A stretch of 64,000 nucleotides of DNA. It comes from Natrinema longum (GTDB lineage: Archaea; Halobacteriota; Halobacteria; Halobacteriales; Natrialbaceae). The notes under the pieces are model-generated. The model was not told the DNA's origin. It saw nothing but the letters and a program-made list of their open reading frames with translations, and ran no database searches. The DNA lies in assembly GCF_017352095.1 (NCBI RefSeq), contig NZ_CP071463.1:2852001-2916000 (forward strand), read 5' to 3'. The translations under genes and the position numbers were made by a program. This document shows positions 45,361-56,770 of this stretch, one piece after another; the first letter of the stretch is position 1, and the number at the start of each line of letters is the position of its first letter.

Positions 45361-48300
45361 ATGACAAGAAACGACAAACCAACCTATCGCGAGAAGGGAC
45401 GTGCAGTGTTCCTGACCGTGATGATGGTACTGTCCGTTGTCGCCATGTCCGCAGCGTTTGCGGGCGGGGCGGCGGCGGCAGCGACCGCGGTTAATTCGGA
45501 CGATACAGCCTCAGGCGAATCGGATATTACGGTCACTCACGACGCGAGTGACTCGAACGTAGCATACGTGGTGAGTGCCGACGCCACTTACGACGCTGGT
45601 ACCGACCTCTACGCCAGCGCATCGGCAGATAGCTCCGGCGAAACCACCTTCGAAAACGTAGACATCACTAGTCTTGCTGCAGACGACTACAACGTCTACG
45701 CGGTTTCGGGTAGCTCGAGTGCTACTGCCGAACCAGGCGATGGTGACAGTCTCGATACGGACTGGTCCGACGTCGAGAACGTCGACGAACTGACCGTCGA
45801 GGCAGCCAACTACGAGGTTTCGAACATCGATGCACCACCGTACGCACCGTACGGTGCGGACATCACGGTCAACGCGACGATCGAGAACACCGGTGACCTC
45901 GAAGGAGATCAGACGGTCTCCTACCACGTAACTGGTGAAGGAAACGGTGCAGGAGCCCTTACCTTCAATCAAGATGACGAGAAGGACTCCCAGAGCAACG
46001 TCGTGATCTCGCCTGGCGAAGAGGCGAACGTTGAGTTCGTGCCGAACACGGGAGACGATGCCGTCTTCAGTGGCGCTGAGACTGACGCCAACAACGACTA
46101 CGGTCACGGTGTCGCCACGGACGACGACAACGCTGGAACAGACCTGACGATCGCAACGGACAACAGCGGGACCGTGAGCACTGACGTCGTCAATGCTGAC
46201 ACCCGTGAACCCGTCGCGGATACTACCGTCAACATCTACGATGCTGACGACTACAACGCGGACCCGTCCACTGCAGTTCCGCTCGACACTCTCACGACTA
46301 ACGACGACGGATTCGTCCGCTTCGAGGGCCTCGCTGTTGGTCCTGATCAGGGTAGTTCGTACGACTACGTCGTTGAAGCAGAAGGGAGCGACCTCCTCGT
46401 CTCGAACACCCGTACGGCTTCGCTCTACACGCCGGGTCAAACTGGTGACAGCGTCGAAGTCGAACTCGAGAGCGACGAAGCGCCACAGGAGATCGGCATT
46501 GGCGTCTTCGACGAAGAAGAGCAGGAAATCGTCAGTAACGAGACGACGCTCCTCGCAGACGGAGAACTCGACAACACGCAGACGTACGTCGTCTACTCGC
46601 AGACACAGAACGACGACGACCGCGCTGTGAACCGCGACGTTACGGTCGACCTCAGCACTGCTGAACTCGAACCTGCTGGCTTCGACATCGCTAGCTTCCT
46701 CGATGCGCAGGGTGACTCCACGAAGGACCTGACCGTCACGATCAGTCCCGACAGCCCCGAAGGCAACATCGACGACAATGCCGCGACGGGCAACTGGTCG
46801 TACGAAACGTTCGACGTGAGTGCTGACTACGCCAACGAGAGCAACATGACGGACGGCGACATCCAGCCGATCGTCAAAAACCTCATCGACGGCGAAGCAG
46901 TCTCCGGCCTCGACGATGACGCCACTGCAGACGACTCGAGTGCTGCGGCTAACGTCACGTACGTCCTCGAGGGCGACGAAGTCGTCACCGGTGAGATCCG
47001 CGACGGCGAAACCCAGGAGCCGATCGAAGACGCTAACGTCTGGGTCGCCTACGACGGACAGGTCGACCAGTCCTACGATTACATTAACGAAACCTTCGTT
47101 AACGATGAGGGAGACTCCTTCCTGACTGCCGAGACCAACGAGGACGGCGCTTACGTCGTCAGCGGTCTCGCCGGTGAGCAAACGGACTTCAACCTCTACG
47201 TGTCCTACAACGACCAGTACGACCAGATCAACCTGTCCTCTGAGGCAGCCGGTCAGTTCGTCGCTGGTACGGACCAGAACCTGAACACTGGCGATCCAAA
47301 CGACCAGGTGACGCAAGACGTCGCTATCTTCCAGGAAGACGTCGTCTTCGACTACCGTACGAACGTGTACGTCGAAGAGGATGGCGAATGGGTGAACGCA
47401 ACGTCCCTGCCGCTCGACGATACGACCAACGTTCAGATCGTGACCGAGCGCAACCCACAGACTGGCGACGACGAGTGGAGCCCCGCTCCGGGTCAGGACG
47501 TTGAGCTTACCACCGACGACGGTACCGTCGGCGCACTCGACGCCACCAACCTCACGACCGACGATAACGGTACGGCGATGACGACGTTCGTCGGTGGCCC
47601 GAACACGGGCGTCACTGACATCAACGCCACTACCGAGAACTCCGAAGACACGGAGTTCACCACCGACGAGAACCAGAACGCCGAAGTCGAAGTCTTCGGC
47701 GTCGGTCAGATCACTGGCGACGTTGTTGACGCAGACGACAACAACATCCCCGGTGCAAACGTCGAACTCTACGTCTGGAACGCAACCAGTCAGGAGTACG
47801 ACCTCGTTGGCGAGCGTGAAACTGGTGCCACTGGTTCGTACGCGTTCACGGACCTCCGAACCGGTATGGACTACCGCACTGAAGCAACGTTCAACGGACA
47901 GACTGGTTACACGATCGACGAGAACCTCCCGCTCGGGACGACTAACGCTGACATCGTGATCGAGGGTGTCGAGGCCCCCGAAGGCTTCGCAGTCTCCGAT
48001 CTGGCTGCACCTGCGGACGCAGCCCAGGGCGACACGATCACGGTGACGGCGAACGTCACTAACACCGGTGCCGAGAGTTCCACCAACACGGTCGACTACA
48101 CGTTCGACGGTGCAGTCGTGGACTCCACCGATGTCACGCTCGATGCTGGAGAGAGTACCACGGTCGAGTTCGAGTACACCGTCGACGCCGAAGCTGGTGA
48201 CTACGAGCACGGCGTCTCGACGTCGCTCAACGACCAGACTGCTACGCTGACTGTCACTGAAAACGACGGTAATAACGACTTCGACGTGTCGCAGTACGAC

Positions 48301-48429
48301 ACGAACGATAACGGCCAGATCGATATCAACGAAGTCCTTACCGCAATTCAGGACAACAACAACGGTGACATCGGCACGACCGACGTGCTGACCGTCCTTC
48401 AGGCGTACAACACCGACCAGGAAGTCTGA
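45361..48429 (+). CDS. Surface glycoprotein with dockerin-like C-terminus
   Basis: 1022 residues. The N-terminus is the haloarchaeal surface-glycoprotein signal (REKGRAVFLTVMMVLSVVAM, then AGGAAAA). The chain has a CARDB-like Ig domain (DITVNATIENTGDLEGDQTV, about 165) and several carboxypeptidase-regulatory/prealbumin-like folds (REPVADTTVNIYDAD, QEPIEDANVWVAYDG, NIPGANVELYVWNAT). A last CARDB-like domain (about 860-960) is followed by a dockerin-like module with EF-hand loop D-T-N-D-N-G-Q-I-D-I-N-E near residue 980. Many N-x-S/T sites are present. No membrane anchor or PGF-CTERM tail is seen, so retention may depend on the dockerin-like end. Terminated by a T tract at 48476-48481. Confidence 0.8.
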   Translation: MTRNDKPTYREKGRAVFLTVMMVLSVVAMSAAFAGGAAAAATAVNSDDTASGESDITVTHDASDSNVAYVVSADATYDAGTDLYASASADSSGETTFENVDITSLAADDYNVYAVSGSSSATAEPGDGDSLDTDWSDVENVDELTVEAANYEVSNIDAPPYAPYGADITVNATIENTGDLEGDQTVSYHVTGEGNGAGALTFNQDDEKDSQSNVVISPGEEANVEFVPNTGDDAVFSGAETDANNDYGHGVATDDDNAGTDLTIATDNSGTVSTDVVNADTREPVADTTVNIYDADDYNADPSTAVPLDTLTTNDDGFVRFEGLAVGPDQGSSYDYVVEAEGSDLLVSNTRTASLYTPGQTGDSVEVELESDEAPQEIGIGVFDEEEQEIVSNETTLLADGELDNTQTYVVYSQTQNDDDRAVNRDVTVDLSTAELEPAGFDIASFLDAQGDSTKDLTVTISPDSPEGNIDDNAATGNWSYETFDVSADYANESNMTDGDIQPIVKNLIDGEAVSGLDDDATADDSSAAANVTYVLEGDEVVTGEIRDGETQEPIEDANVWVAYDGQVDQSYDYINETFVNDEGDSFLTAETNEDGAYVVSGLAGEQTDFNLYVSYNDQYDQINLSSEAAGQFVAGTDQNLNTGDPNDQVTQDVAIFQEDVVFDYRTNVYVEEDGEWVNATSLPLDDTTNVQIVTERNPQTGDDEWSPAPGQDVELTTDDGTVGALDATNLTTDDNGTAMTTFVGGPNTGVTDINATTENSEDTEFTTDENQNAEVEVFGVGQITGDVVDADDNNIPGANVELYVWNATSQEYDLVGERETGATGSYAFTDLRTGMDYRTEATFNGQTGYTIDENLPLGTTNADIVIEGVEAPEGFAVSDLAAPADAAQGDTITVTANVTNTGAESSTNTVDYTFDGAVVDSTDVTLDAGESTTVEFEYTVDAEAGDYEHGVSTSLNDQTATLTVTENDGNNDFDVSQYDTNDNGQIDINEVLTAIQDNNNGDIGTTDVLTVLQAYNTDQEV

Positions 48430-48469
48430 AATCGCTCAGACTCTCCAGTCGGCTCGCGAATTGAAATCT

Positions 48470-48482
48470 AGCTTATTTTTTG
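48470..48482 (+). terminator. T-rich tract after surface glycoprotein gene
   Basis: AGCTTATTTTTTG follows the stop by about 40 bases. Archaeal termination often needs only such a T tract. Confidence 0.4.
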
Positions 48483-48651
48483 ACGGCCGCTGAACGACTA
48501 CTTATAAGTCAATTGCTATTCACTCCGGCGACTACATATTGGCGTTCGAAATACGTTATTAACCCCCCGCTTTCACCAACTGTTACTAAGAGGCGCTATA
48601 CTGTGCGTCTACACCAGTTATTAATACCTCTCTACCGCTCGGTGAATGATC

Positions 48652-48694
48652 TATTTATAAACATAACAGGGGAACACAAAGCATTTAATAGATG
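48652..48694 (+). promoter_or_regulatory. Promoter of the S-layer glycoprotein gene
   Basis: CTATTTATAA at 48651-48660 is a strong TATA box with predicted start near 48683. A second box, GCATTTAATAG, follows at about 48682-48692. The ATG is at 48720, giving a leader of about 37 nt. Confidence 0.5.
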
Positions 48695-48719
48695 GTGCGC
48701 AACCAACGTCTGGAGTAGC

Positions 48720-51599
<2,880 letters not shown>

Positions 51600-51611
51600 G
51601 TCGTAACACTA

Positions 51612-51650
51612 CCGGCTCACGCCGGCCCTGATATTCGCGGTTTTCTTTTA
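51612..51650 (+). terminator. Hairpin plus T tract after the S-layer gene
   Basis: CCGGC and GCCGG make a five-base stem around TCAC, followed by GGTTTTCTTTTA at 51639-51650. Confidence 0.5.
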
Positions 51651-52049
51651 TCGACCGTTACACGATTACCGGCAGGTCTCCCGATCGAGTCGACCGTTGA
51701 CGAGGTCTGGTTCGAAACACGGTCACTGCCGTCCGCAGCCCGTGGATCACGGGTGGGCTGTACGATGAGTCAATCGATGAGTACGGAGTCGAGTGCTCAA
51801 ACGGGACGCGCTCGGTAGTGGAGTCGTCGCCTCCGTACGGAGGCCGGTCGGTCTTGCGAGCACACCGAGGTGTGGACTAGTACCGTGCGACGAATAGAGG
51901 TCCGTGGATCCGGACTCACGATCCGGTGTAGTGGTCGTTCGCGAGCTACGGTCTTCGGGAGCGCCCAGTTCTCCGGAGCGTCCGAACGCGACGGCGGACC
52001 GTAGAACCCCGACCCACACGCTCGAGCGCGCGGCGATAGCGGAGAAGAG
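51651..52049. other. Intergenic, no gene seen
   Basis: These 400 bases hold a 14-base perfect palindrome, CCTCCGTACGGAGG, at about 51830-51843. No credible coding frame is found; the minus-strand frame is Arg/Thr-rich. Confidence 0.4.
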
Positions 52050-53375
52050 TTAGTCGTCTGCGGCAGCGGCTTCCGCGTCCGCGACGCTCGAGTCGGCTCG
52101 CTCGAGGTTCTCGAGGTATTCGTCGGCGTCCAGTGCGGCTTTCGACCCCATCCCGGCGGCGGTCACGGCCTGCTGGTAGTGATAGTCGACGACGTCGCCA
52201 GCGCCGAAGATGCCGGGGACGTCGGTTTCGGTCTGGCCGCCACCCTCGCCGCCCGTGGTCTTCAGGTAGCCGTCGGCGTCGGTTTCGACGCCGGTGCCCT
52301 CGAGATAGTCGGTGTTGGGCGTGTGGCCGATCGCGAAGAAGACCGCGCCGACGTCGAACTCGAACTCCTCGGTTTCGGGGTCGTCGAGGCGGTCGGTGGG
52401 GTGGCCCTGCTCGTTTTCGACGAGGGTGACGTGGTCGACGCCCTCCGCCTGGGAGCCGTGGATCTCGATCAGTTCGGTGTTCTTCATGATCTCGATCTCG
52501 CCGCTTTCGACCTTCTCGTGGACGCGGTCGATCCAGTAGTCCTCCGCGCGGAACTCCTCGCGGCGGTGGGCGATGTAGACGGTATCGGCGAACTTCGTGA
52601 GGAAGGTTGCTTCCTCCATGGCGGCGTCGCCGCCGCCGACAACGAGCATGTCCTCGCCGCGGAAGAACGCGCCGTCACAGGTCGCACACGTCGAGAGACC
52701 GTAGCCCATGAGTTCGTCCTCGCCGGGGATACCGAGAGTTCGGGCGCTGGCACCCGAGGCCGCGATGACGGCGTCGGCGGTGTAGACGTCGCCGTTCGTG
52801 AGTTCGACGCGGAACGGCCGACTCGAGTCATCGACCGACTCGATGATGCCGTTTTGTAGCTCCGCGCCGAACTGTTTGGCCTGCTCTTTCATGTTGTTGA
52901 CCAGCTCCGGACCGCCGATGCCGTCGGGGAAACCTGGGTAGTTAGCGACGTCGGTGGTCAGGGTAAGTTGGCCGCCGGGTTCGTCGCCTTCGATGACCAG
53001 GGGCTCGTTGTTCGATCGGCCGGCGTAGATAGCGGCGGTCAGACCGGCGATGCCGGTGCCGGCGATGATCAGTTTGCGATGCTCGACGATTTCCTCGTCG
53101 GTTTCCGTGGCGATGCCGAGTTTCTCGTCGAGTTCGCCCGTCTCGTTCAGCGCGGCGGTGTCGTCCCAGCCGCCGATCAGCTCGTCGTCGATGAACACTT
53201 CGGGGGCGGTCTGGCGACCGTCCGCGCGCTCGACCATCTCCTCGAAGCGTTCGTCGTCGCCGGTGACGTTGTACGTCTCGTACTCGACTGCCTTGCTGTC
53301 GAAGAGGTCCTTGGCCTTCTCGCAATACGGACAGTCCGTTTTAGTATAGATTTCGACGCGTGGCTGATCGGTCAT
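52050..53375 (-). CDS. Glutaredoxin-thioredoxin reductase fusion
   Basis: 441 residues. Residues 1-85 are a glutaredoxin 3-like domain: strand RVEIYTKTD, active site C15-P-Y-C18, cis-Pro motif TAPEVFIDD and GGWDD. From about residue 100 comes a complete thioredoxin reductase: FAD site GTGIAGLTAAIYAGR, redox pair C230-A-T-C233, NAD(P)H site VVGGGDAAMEEA with H-R-R (270-272) and R276 in HRREEFR suggesting NADPH use, and C-terminal FAD site GIFGAGDVVDY. The FAD-side dithiol may pass electrons directly to the attached glutaredoxin. The tail is Ala/Asp-rich. It is monocistronic by position. Confidence 0.93.
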   Translation of the reverse strand: MTDQPRVEIYTKTDCPYCEKAKDLFDSKAVEYETYNVTGDDERFEEMVERADGRQTAPEVFIDDELIGGWDDTAALNETGELDEKLGIATETDEEIVEHRKLIIAGTGIAGLTAAIYAGRSNNEPLVIEGDEPGGQLTLTTDVANYPGFPDGIGGPELVNNMKEQAKQFGAELQNGIIESVDDSSRPFRVELTNGDVYTADAVIAASGASARTLGIPGEDELMGYGLSTCATCDGAFFRGEDMLVVGGGDAAMEEATFLTKFADTVYIAHRREEFRAEDYWIDRVHEKVESGEIEIMKNTELIEIHGSQAEGVDHVTLVENEQGHPTDRLDDPETEEFEFDVGAVFFAIGHTPNTDYLEGTGVETDADGYLKTTGGEGGGQTETDVPGIFGAGDVVDYHYQQAVTAAGMGSKAALDADEYLENLERADSSVADAEAAAADD

Positions 53376-53720
53376 GGGTCACGTTTGGGAGAGAGCGACT
53401 AAACCCCTTGTGTTCTCAGCAATCGCTCCCCCTCGCGAGGACGGCCGTCCGTTCTCGATTCGGTCAGTATCTAGTAGCAACTGAACCGATTTACACACTG
53501 ATCGCAACGCTGTCGTGCGACCAGGAGTGCAATGACTTTCAGTGGCTACTATAGCGGGGTTGCTCGAGCGAATTCGAGCACGACGTTTTGCTCCGATCCG
53601 AATCGGATCGGAGAGTGTACGAGCTGGCTGGCAGTCAGCGGGGACGAGTCGGCCCCGACCAGCGACGACGAGAAGCAGCCGAGACGACGCACTTACGAAC
53701 GCGAACGACCTGGATCGACC
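53376..53720. promoter_or_regulatory. Divergent promoter region with perfect inverted repeat
   Basis: The spacer between the reductase and DUF357 genes carries CTCCGATCCGA and TCGGATCGGAG around one A (53591-53613), a perfect 23-base palindrome. It could be an operator or a hairpin in the 5' leader of the DUF357 gene. No gene is seen. Confidence 0.45.
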
Positions 53721-54008
53721 ATGGCAGCGGATCTCGAGGAAAAGACGGACCGCTATGGCGAACTGCTCGCGGAGGCGCTTGAGGCGGCCACGATAGCGCC
53801 TCCTGAGGGGACGCCGATGGCCGAAGCGGCCGCCGACTGCTACGAGATGGCGTCGTCGTATCTAGAGGATGGGAATCACTTCCGGGAGCAAGCCGACTTG
53901 GTCAATGCACTCGCATCGTTTTCGTACGGGCACGCGTGGCTCGACGCCGGGGCCCGAGTCGGGCTGTTCGATGTGCCGAGAGAGGGTCACCTCTTTACTG
54001 TCGAGTGA
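53721..54008 (+). CDS. DUF357 family protein
   Basis: 95 residues, helical. It starts MAADLEEKTDRYGELLAEAL and contains MAEAAADCYEMASSYLEDGNHF and ASFSYGHAWLDAGARVGLFD, the hallmark of the archaeal DUF357 family. ATG at 53721; the frame extending upstream is rejected. It precedes tfb on the same strand by about 215 bases. Function is unknown. Confidence 0.85.
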   Translation: MAADLEEKTDRYGELLAEALEAATIAPPEGTPMAEAAADCYEMASSYLEDGNHFREQADLVNALASFSYGHAWLDAGARVGLFDVPREGHLFTVE

Positions 54009-54120
54009 GTTGGACGGCGTGTCGGATCGATCCCGCCTCCTCTCCCGCAGATTCCAAACGATTAATCACTATGTAACCGGAACCTATATAATAGCAAATC
54101 CAGTTAGTTTATAAAGTAGG

Positions 54121-54135
54121 CGAAACGTTTATATG
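54121..54135 (+). promoter_or_regulatory. BRE/TATA promoter of tfb
   Basis: CGAAACGTTTATATG is a textbook archaeal BRE plus TATA box. The predicted start is near 54156, leaving a leader of about 68 nt that can form a CCGGGT/ACCCGG stem. Confidence 0.65.
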
Positions 54136-54223
54136 CTTTACGACCTTACCCTATGTTAGCCGAGGCGACCGGGTTTCTTCTGGATTACCCCACCCGGGAG
54201 CCCCGAGTAACCCACCCGACACA

Positions 54224-55210
54224 ATGACAGATACGAGCATCCGAACCTACACGAACGAACGAGAGACCGAGACGGAAACCGAAGACGAAACGACGTCGGT
54301 GACCGACGAGCAAGAGCACTGTCCGGAATGTGGCGGCCGACTGATCTCCGACGACGAACACGCCGAAACGGTCTGTACGGACTGTGGACTCGTCGTCGAG
54401 GAAGACGAGATCGATCGTGGCCCCGAATGGCGAGCGTTCGACGCCGCCGAAAAGGACGAAAAGTCCCGCGTCGGTGCGCCGACGACGAACATGATGCACG
54501 ACCAGGGGCTCTCGACGAACATCGGCTGGCAGGACAAGGACGCCTACGGCCGCTCGCTCTCGAGCCGCCAGCGCCAGAAGATGCAGCGCCTGCGCACCTG
54601 GAACGAGCGATTCCGCACTCGCGACTCCAAGGAACGCAACCTGAAGCAGGCACTCGGCGAGATCGACCGGATGGCCTCCGCGCTCGGGCTCCCCGAGAAC
54701 GTCCGCGAGACCGCGTCGGTCATCTACCGTCGCGCACTCGAGGAGGATCTGCTGCCAGGCCGTTCGATCGAAGGCGTCGCGACCGCGTCGCTGTATGCCG
54801 CCGCCCGCCAGGCCGGGACCCCGCGTAGCCTCGACGAGATCTCGGCCGTCTCCCGCGTCGAGAAGATGGAGTTGACCCGTACGTACCGCTACATCATCCG
54901 GGAACTCGGCCTCGAAGTCAAGCCGGCAGACCCCGAACACTACGTTCCCCGGTTCGTCAGCGACCTCGATCTCTCCGACGAGACCGAGCGGATGGCCCGC
55001 GACCTGCTCGAGTCGGCCCGTCAGGAGGGCGTCCACAGCGGCAAGTCGCCGGTCGGCCTCGCTGCCGCGGCAGTGTACGCCGCCGCGCTCTTGACCAACG
55101 AGAAAGTCACCCAAAACGAGGTCAGCGACGTCGCGAGCATCTCCGAAGTCACCATCCGAAACCGGTACAAGGAACTGCTCGAGGCATCGGACACGGCTGC
55201 ACCCGCGTAA
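54224..55210 (+). CDS. tfb: Transcription initiation factor IIB
   Basis: 328 residues. N-terminal zinc ribbon with C33, C36, C51 and C54 (HCPECGG, VCTDCG), then the B-finger/linker (PEWRAFDAAEKDEKSRVGAP), and two cyclin repeats (about 120-215 and 220-320) with LPENVRETASVIYRRALEE and VHSGKSPVGLAAAAVYAAAL. It bridges TBP-bound promoters and RNA polymerase. Haloarchaea carry several TFBs; this cannot be assigned to one of them by eye. Confidence 0.95.
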   Translation: MTDTSIRTYTNERETETETEDETTSVTDEQEHCPECGGRLISDDEHAETVCTDCGLVVEEDEIDRGPEWRAFDAAEKDEKSRVGAPTTNMMHDQGLSTNIGWQDKDAYGRSLSSRQRQKMQRLRTWNERFRTRDSKERNLKQALGEIDRMASALGLPENVRETASVIYRRALEEDLLPGRSIEGVATASLYAAARQAGTPRSLDEISAVSRVEKMELTRTYRYIIRELGLEVKPADPEHYVPRFVSDLDLSDETERMARDLLESARQEGVHSGKSPVGLAAAAVYAAALLTNEKVTQNEVSDVASISEVTIRNRYKELLEASDTAAPA

Positions 55211-55320
55211 ACGAGGAACTACCGTCGCGTCGACATCTGTCGGTCCGCAAACGCGGGTGGCGTTTCCGGTCGAACGGAACTGCGACAAAGCTTTTCATGT
55301 CTCGTGTGAAAGGGAGTGCC

Positions 55321-55500
55321 ATGGACCAGACGACCGTCCAACTGTTGTGTCCAGAGTGTGCGAAAGACTGGCAGGTGTCTCCGGACGAACTCCCCGCGGC
55401 CGCCGAAATGTTTCACTGCCCGAACTGTCATGCCTCTCGTCGGACCGCGGAATTCATGCGAACGGATCGCGATCTACAGACGCTGAAACAACTCGGATAG
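55321..55500 (+). CDS. Small zinc-ribbon protein (DUF7836-like)
   Basis: 59 residues. Two Cys pairs, LLCPECAKDW and FHCPNCHASR, form a zinc ribbon, followed by a conserved-looking end (FMRTDRDLQTLKQLG). I recall this as a haloarchaeal conserved family. The ATG at 55321 gives the expected N-terminus (MDQTTVQLL); an upstream in-frame ATG at 55297 adds eight residues. Function is unknown. Confidence 0.75.
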   Translation: MDQTTVQLLCPECAKDWQVSPDELPAAAEMFHCPNCHASRRTAEFMRTDRDLQTLKQLG

Positions 55501-55746
55501 GCTGCTGTCTCGATTTCGAGGGCAGTTCCGATAGCAGCGTTTTGAACCCGTCGTTCTCGCAGTACCTACAGTTTCGGTCCCCGGAGGGAGCGTGTTCGGA
55601 TGGTGTCTGAAAGAGCTGGTTACTGTGGTAAATACGATCGTAACACGCTGTTATGATACTGTTTTCTTCACGTAGGAGGGGCGTTCGAATCGTTTCGATC
55701 GATGATACTCCGGTCAGCAGGGCGGGACAGCGTGTTAACGCGACTC

Positions 55747-55761
55747 AAGATAATAATATAA
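55747..55761 (+). promoter_or_regulatory. TATA box for the UPF0058 gene
   Basis: AAGATAATAATATAA is centred about 27-30 bases before the first ATG codons at 55783 and 55789, consistent with a leaderless or nearly leaderless transcript. Confidence 0.5.
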
Positions 55762-55788
55762 CCCTGCAGTGGATAGGATTGCATGGTT

Positions 55789-56025
55789 ATGAAGAAACAG
55801 GAGCTCATTCACCTTCACGGCCTTCTTGCGGAGGTATCCAATCAGTGTGCCGAGTGGGACGATTGTCAGATCGACCTCGAAACGTACGAATCGAAGGGGA
55901 TCCGGCCGACATCCATTCACAAGTCGAAAACCGACCACAAAGCCGCTGTTTTTGCACTCGCTGGCGGGATCACGAAGAACATGCGCGAAGAAGAGCAGGA
56001 AGCAGTCCCCGCCACCGCGGACTGA
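55789..56025 (+). CDS. UPF0058 family protein
   Basis: 78 residues, helical. It starts MKKQELIHLHGLLAEVSNQC and has DLETYESKGIRPTSIHKSKT with a C-terminal helix, matching the archaeal UPF0058 family. An in-frame ATG two codons upstream (55783) could equally be used. Function is unknown. Confidence 0.88.
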   Translation: MKKQELIHLHGLLAEVSNQCAEWDDCQIDLETYESKGIRPTSIHKSKTDHKAAVFALAGGITKNMREEEQEAVPATAD

Positions 56026-56152
56026 GATTCTCGTCGTATCCTCGGATAGATCGACACGACAACTGGCGAGACTGCGTCCGATACACGGAGCCACGAGTCA
56101 ACGGCAGTCCCTTCTCACATCACGGGTGCCAAGAAAGACGAACGGCTACTGA

Positions 56153-56629
56153 TTATTCGACGAGGTCTTCGAACTCGGGGAGGATCTCCTCGTCGTCGGC
56201 GTCGTCGTCACTGGCGTCTGGGGTGGGAGTCGTCTCCGTCCGGTCGGTATCCGACGACTCGTCGGTCTCGTCCGTTTCGTCGTCGGCGTCTTCGTCTTCG
56301 AGGATGTCGATCTGCGTGACTTCGAGCGGGATGTTCTCGAGGCGTTGCCCGATCTCTTTGCGTGCGATACGCGAGGCGTGCTCCTCCCGCTCGACGTTGA
56401 AGACGGTCATCTCCAGTTCGAGCGCGACGAGCGCTTCGTCGGCCGCGATAAACGCCGGTGGGAGCTCCTCACCCGATGGGGACGTCCGCTCGCCCATGTT
56501 GATTTCGACGTAGTTGAGGTCAGGGTTCAACATTTCGCCGGTCTTCGAAATGGCAATACGGATCGCTTCGTCTTCCGTTTCAACGTCGAATACCGGCACG
56601 GCAGCTTCGACGACGACCCTGCAATTCAT
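56153..56629 (-). CDS. DUF555 (UPF0212) family protein
   Basis: 158 residues. The first 115 residues match the archaeal DUF555 family: MNCRVVVEAAVPVFDVETED, AIRIAISKTGEMLNPDLNYV, then EHASRIARKEIGQRL. The last 45 residues are a halophilic Asp/Glu/Thr tail ending EEILPEFEDLVE. Function is unknown. Its promoter region is shared with the divergent glycosylase gene. Confidence 0.88.
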   Translation of the reverse strand: MNCRVVVEAAVPVFDVETEDEAIRIAISKTGEMLNPDLNYVEINMGERTSPSGEELPPAFIAADEALVALELEMTVFNVEREEHASRIARKEIGQRLENIPLEVTQIDILEDEDADDETDETDESSDTDRTETTPTPDASDDDADDEEILPEFEDLVE

Positions 56630-56770
56630 ACATAATCATTGTATCGCCTCCAGTAAGAAGGTTCGCCCCAACGGCTGCACGCCCGCTCTGGCTCCCGTGG
56701 ACGCCCGACAGCGTCGTCTCGCTCGCCCGGTCCGAAAGGCAAAAGCCCACCCCGTCGAAGGGGCAAGCGA

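Noticed and set aside
45511-48210. 899-codon open frame antisense to the surface glycoprotein gene
   Set aside because: The plus-strand frame has a signal peptide, Ig-like domains and acidic composition. The minus-strand product is Val/Arg-rich with no recognisable domain and is a product of codon bias.
53532-53720. Upstream extension of the DUF357 gene
   Set aside because: It would read through the perfect palindrome and adds residues not typical for the family.
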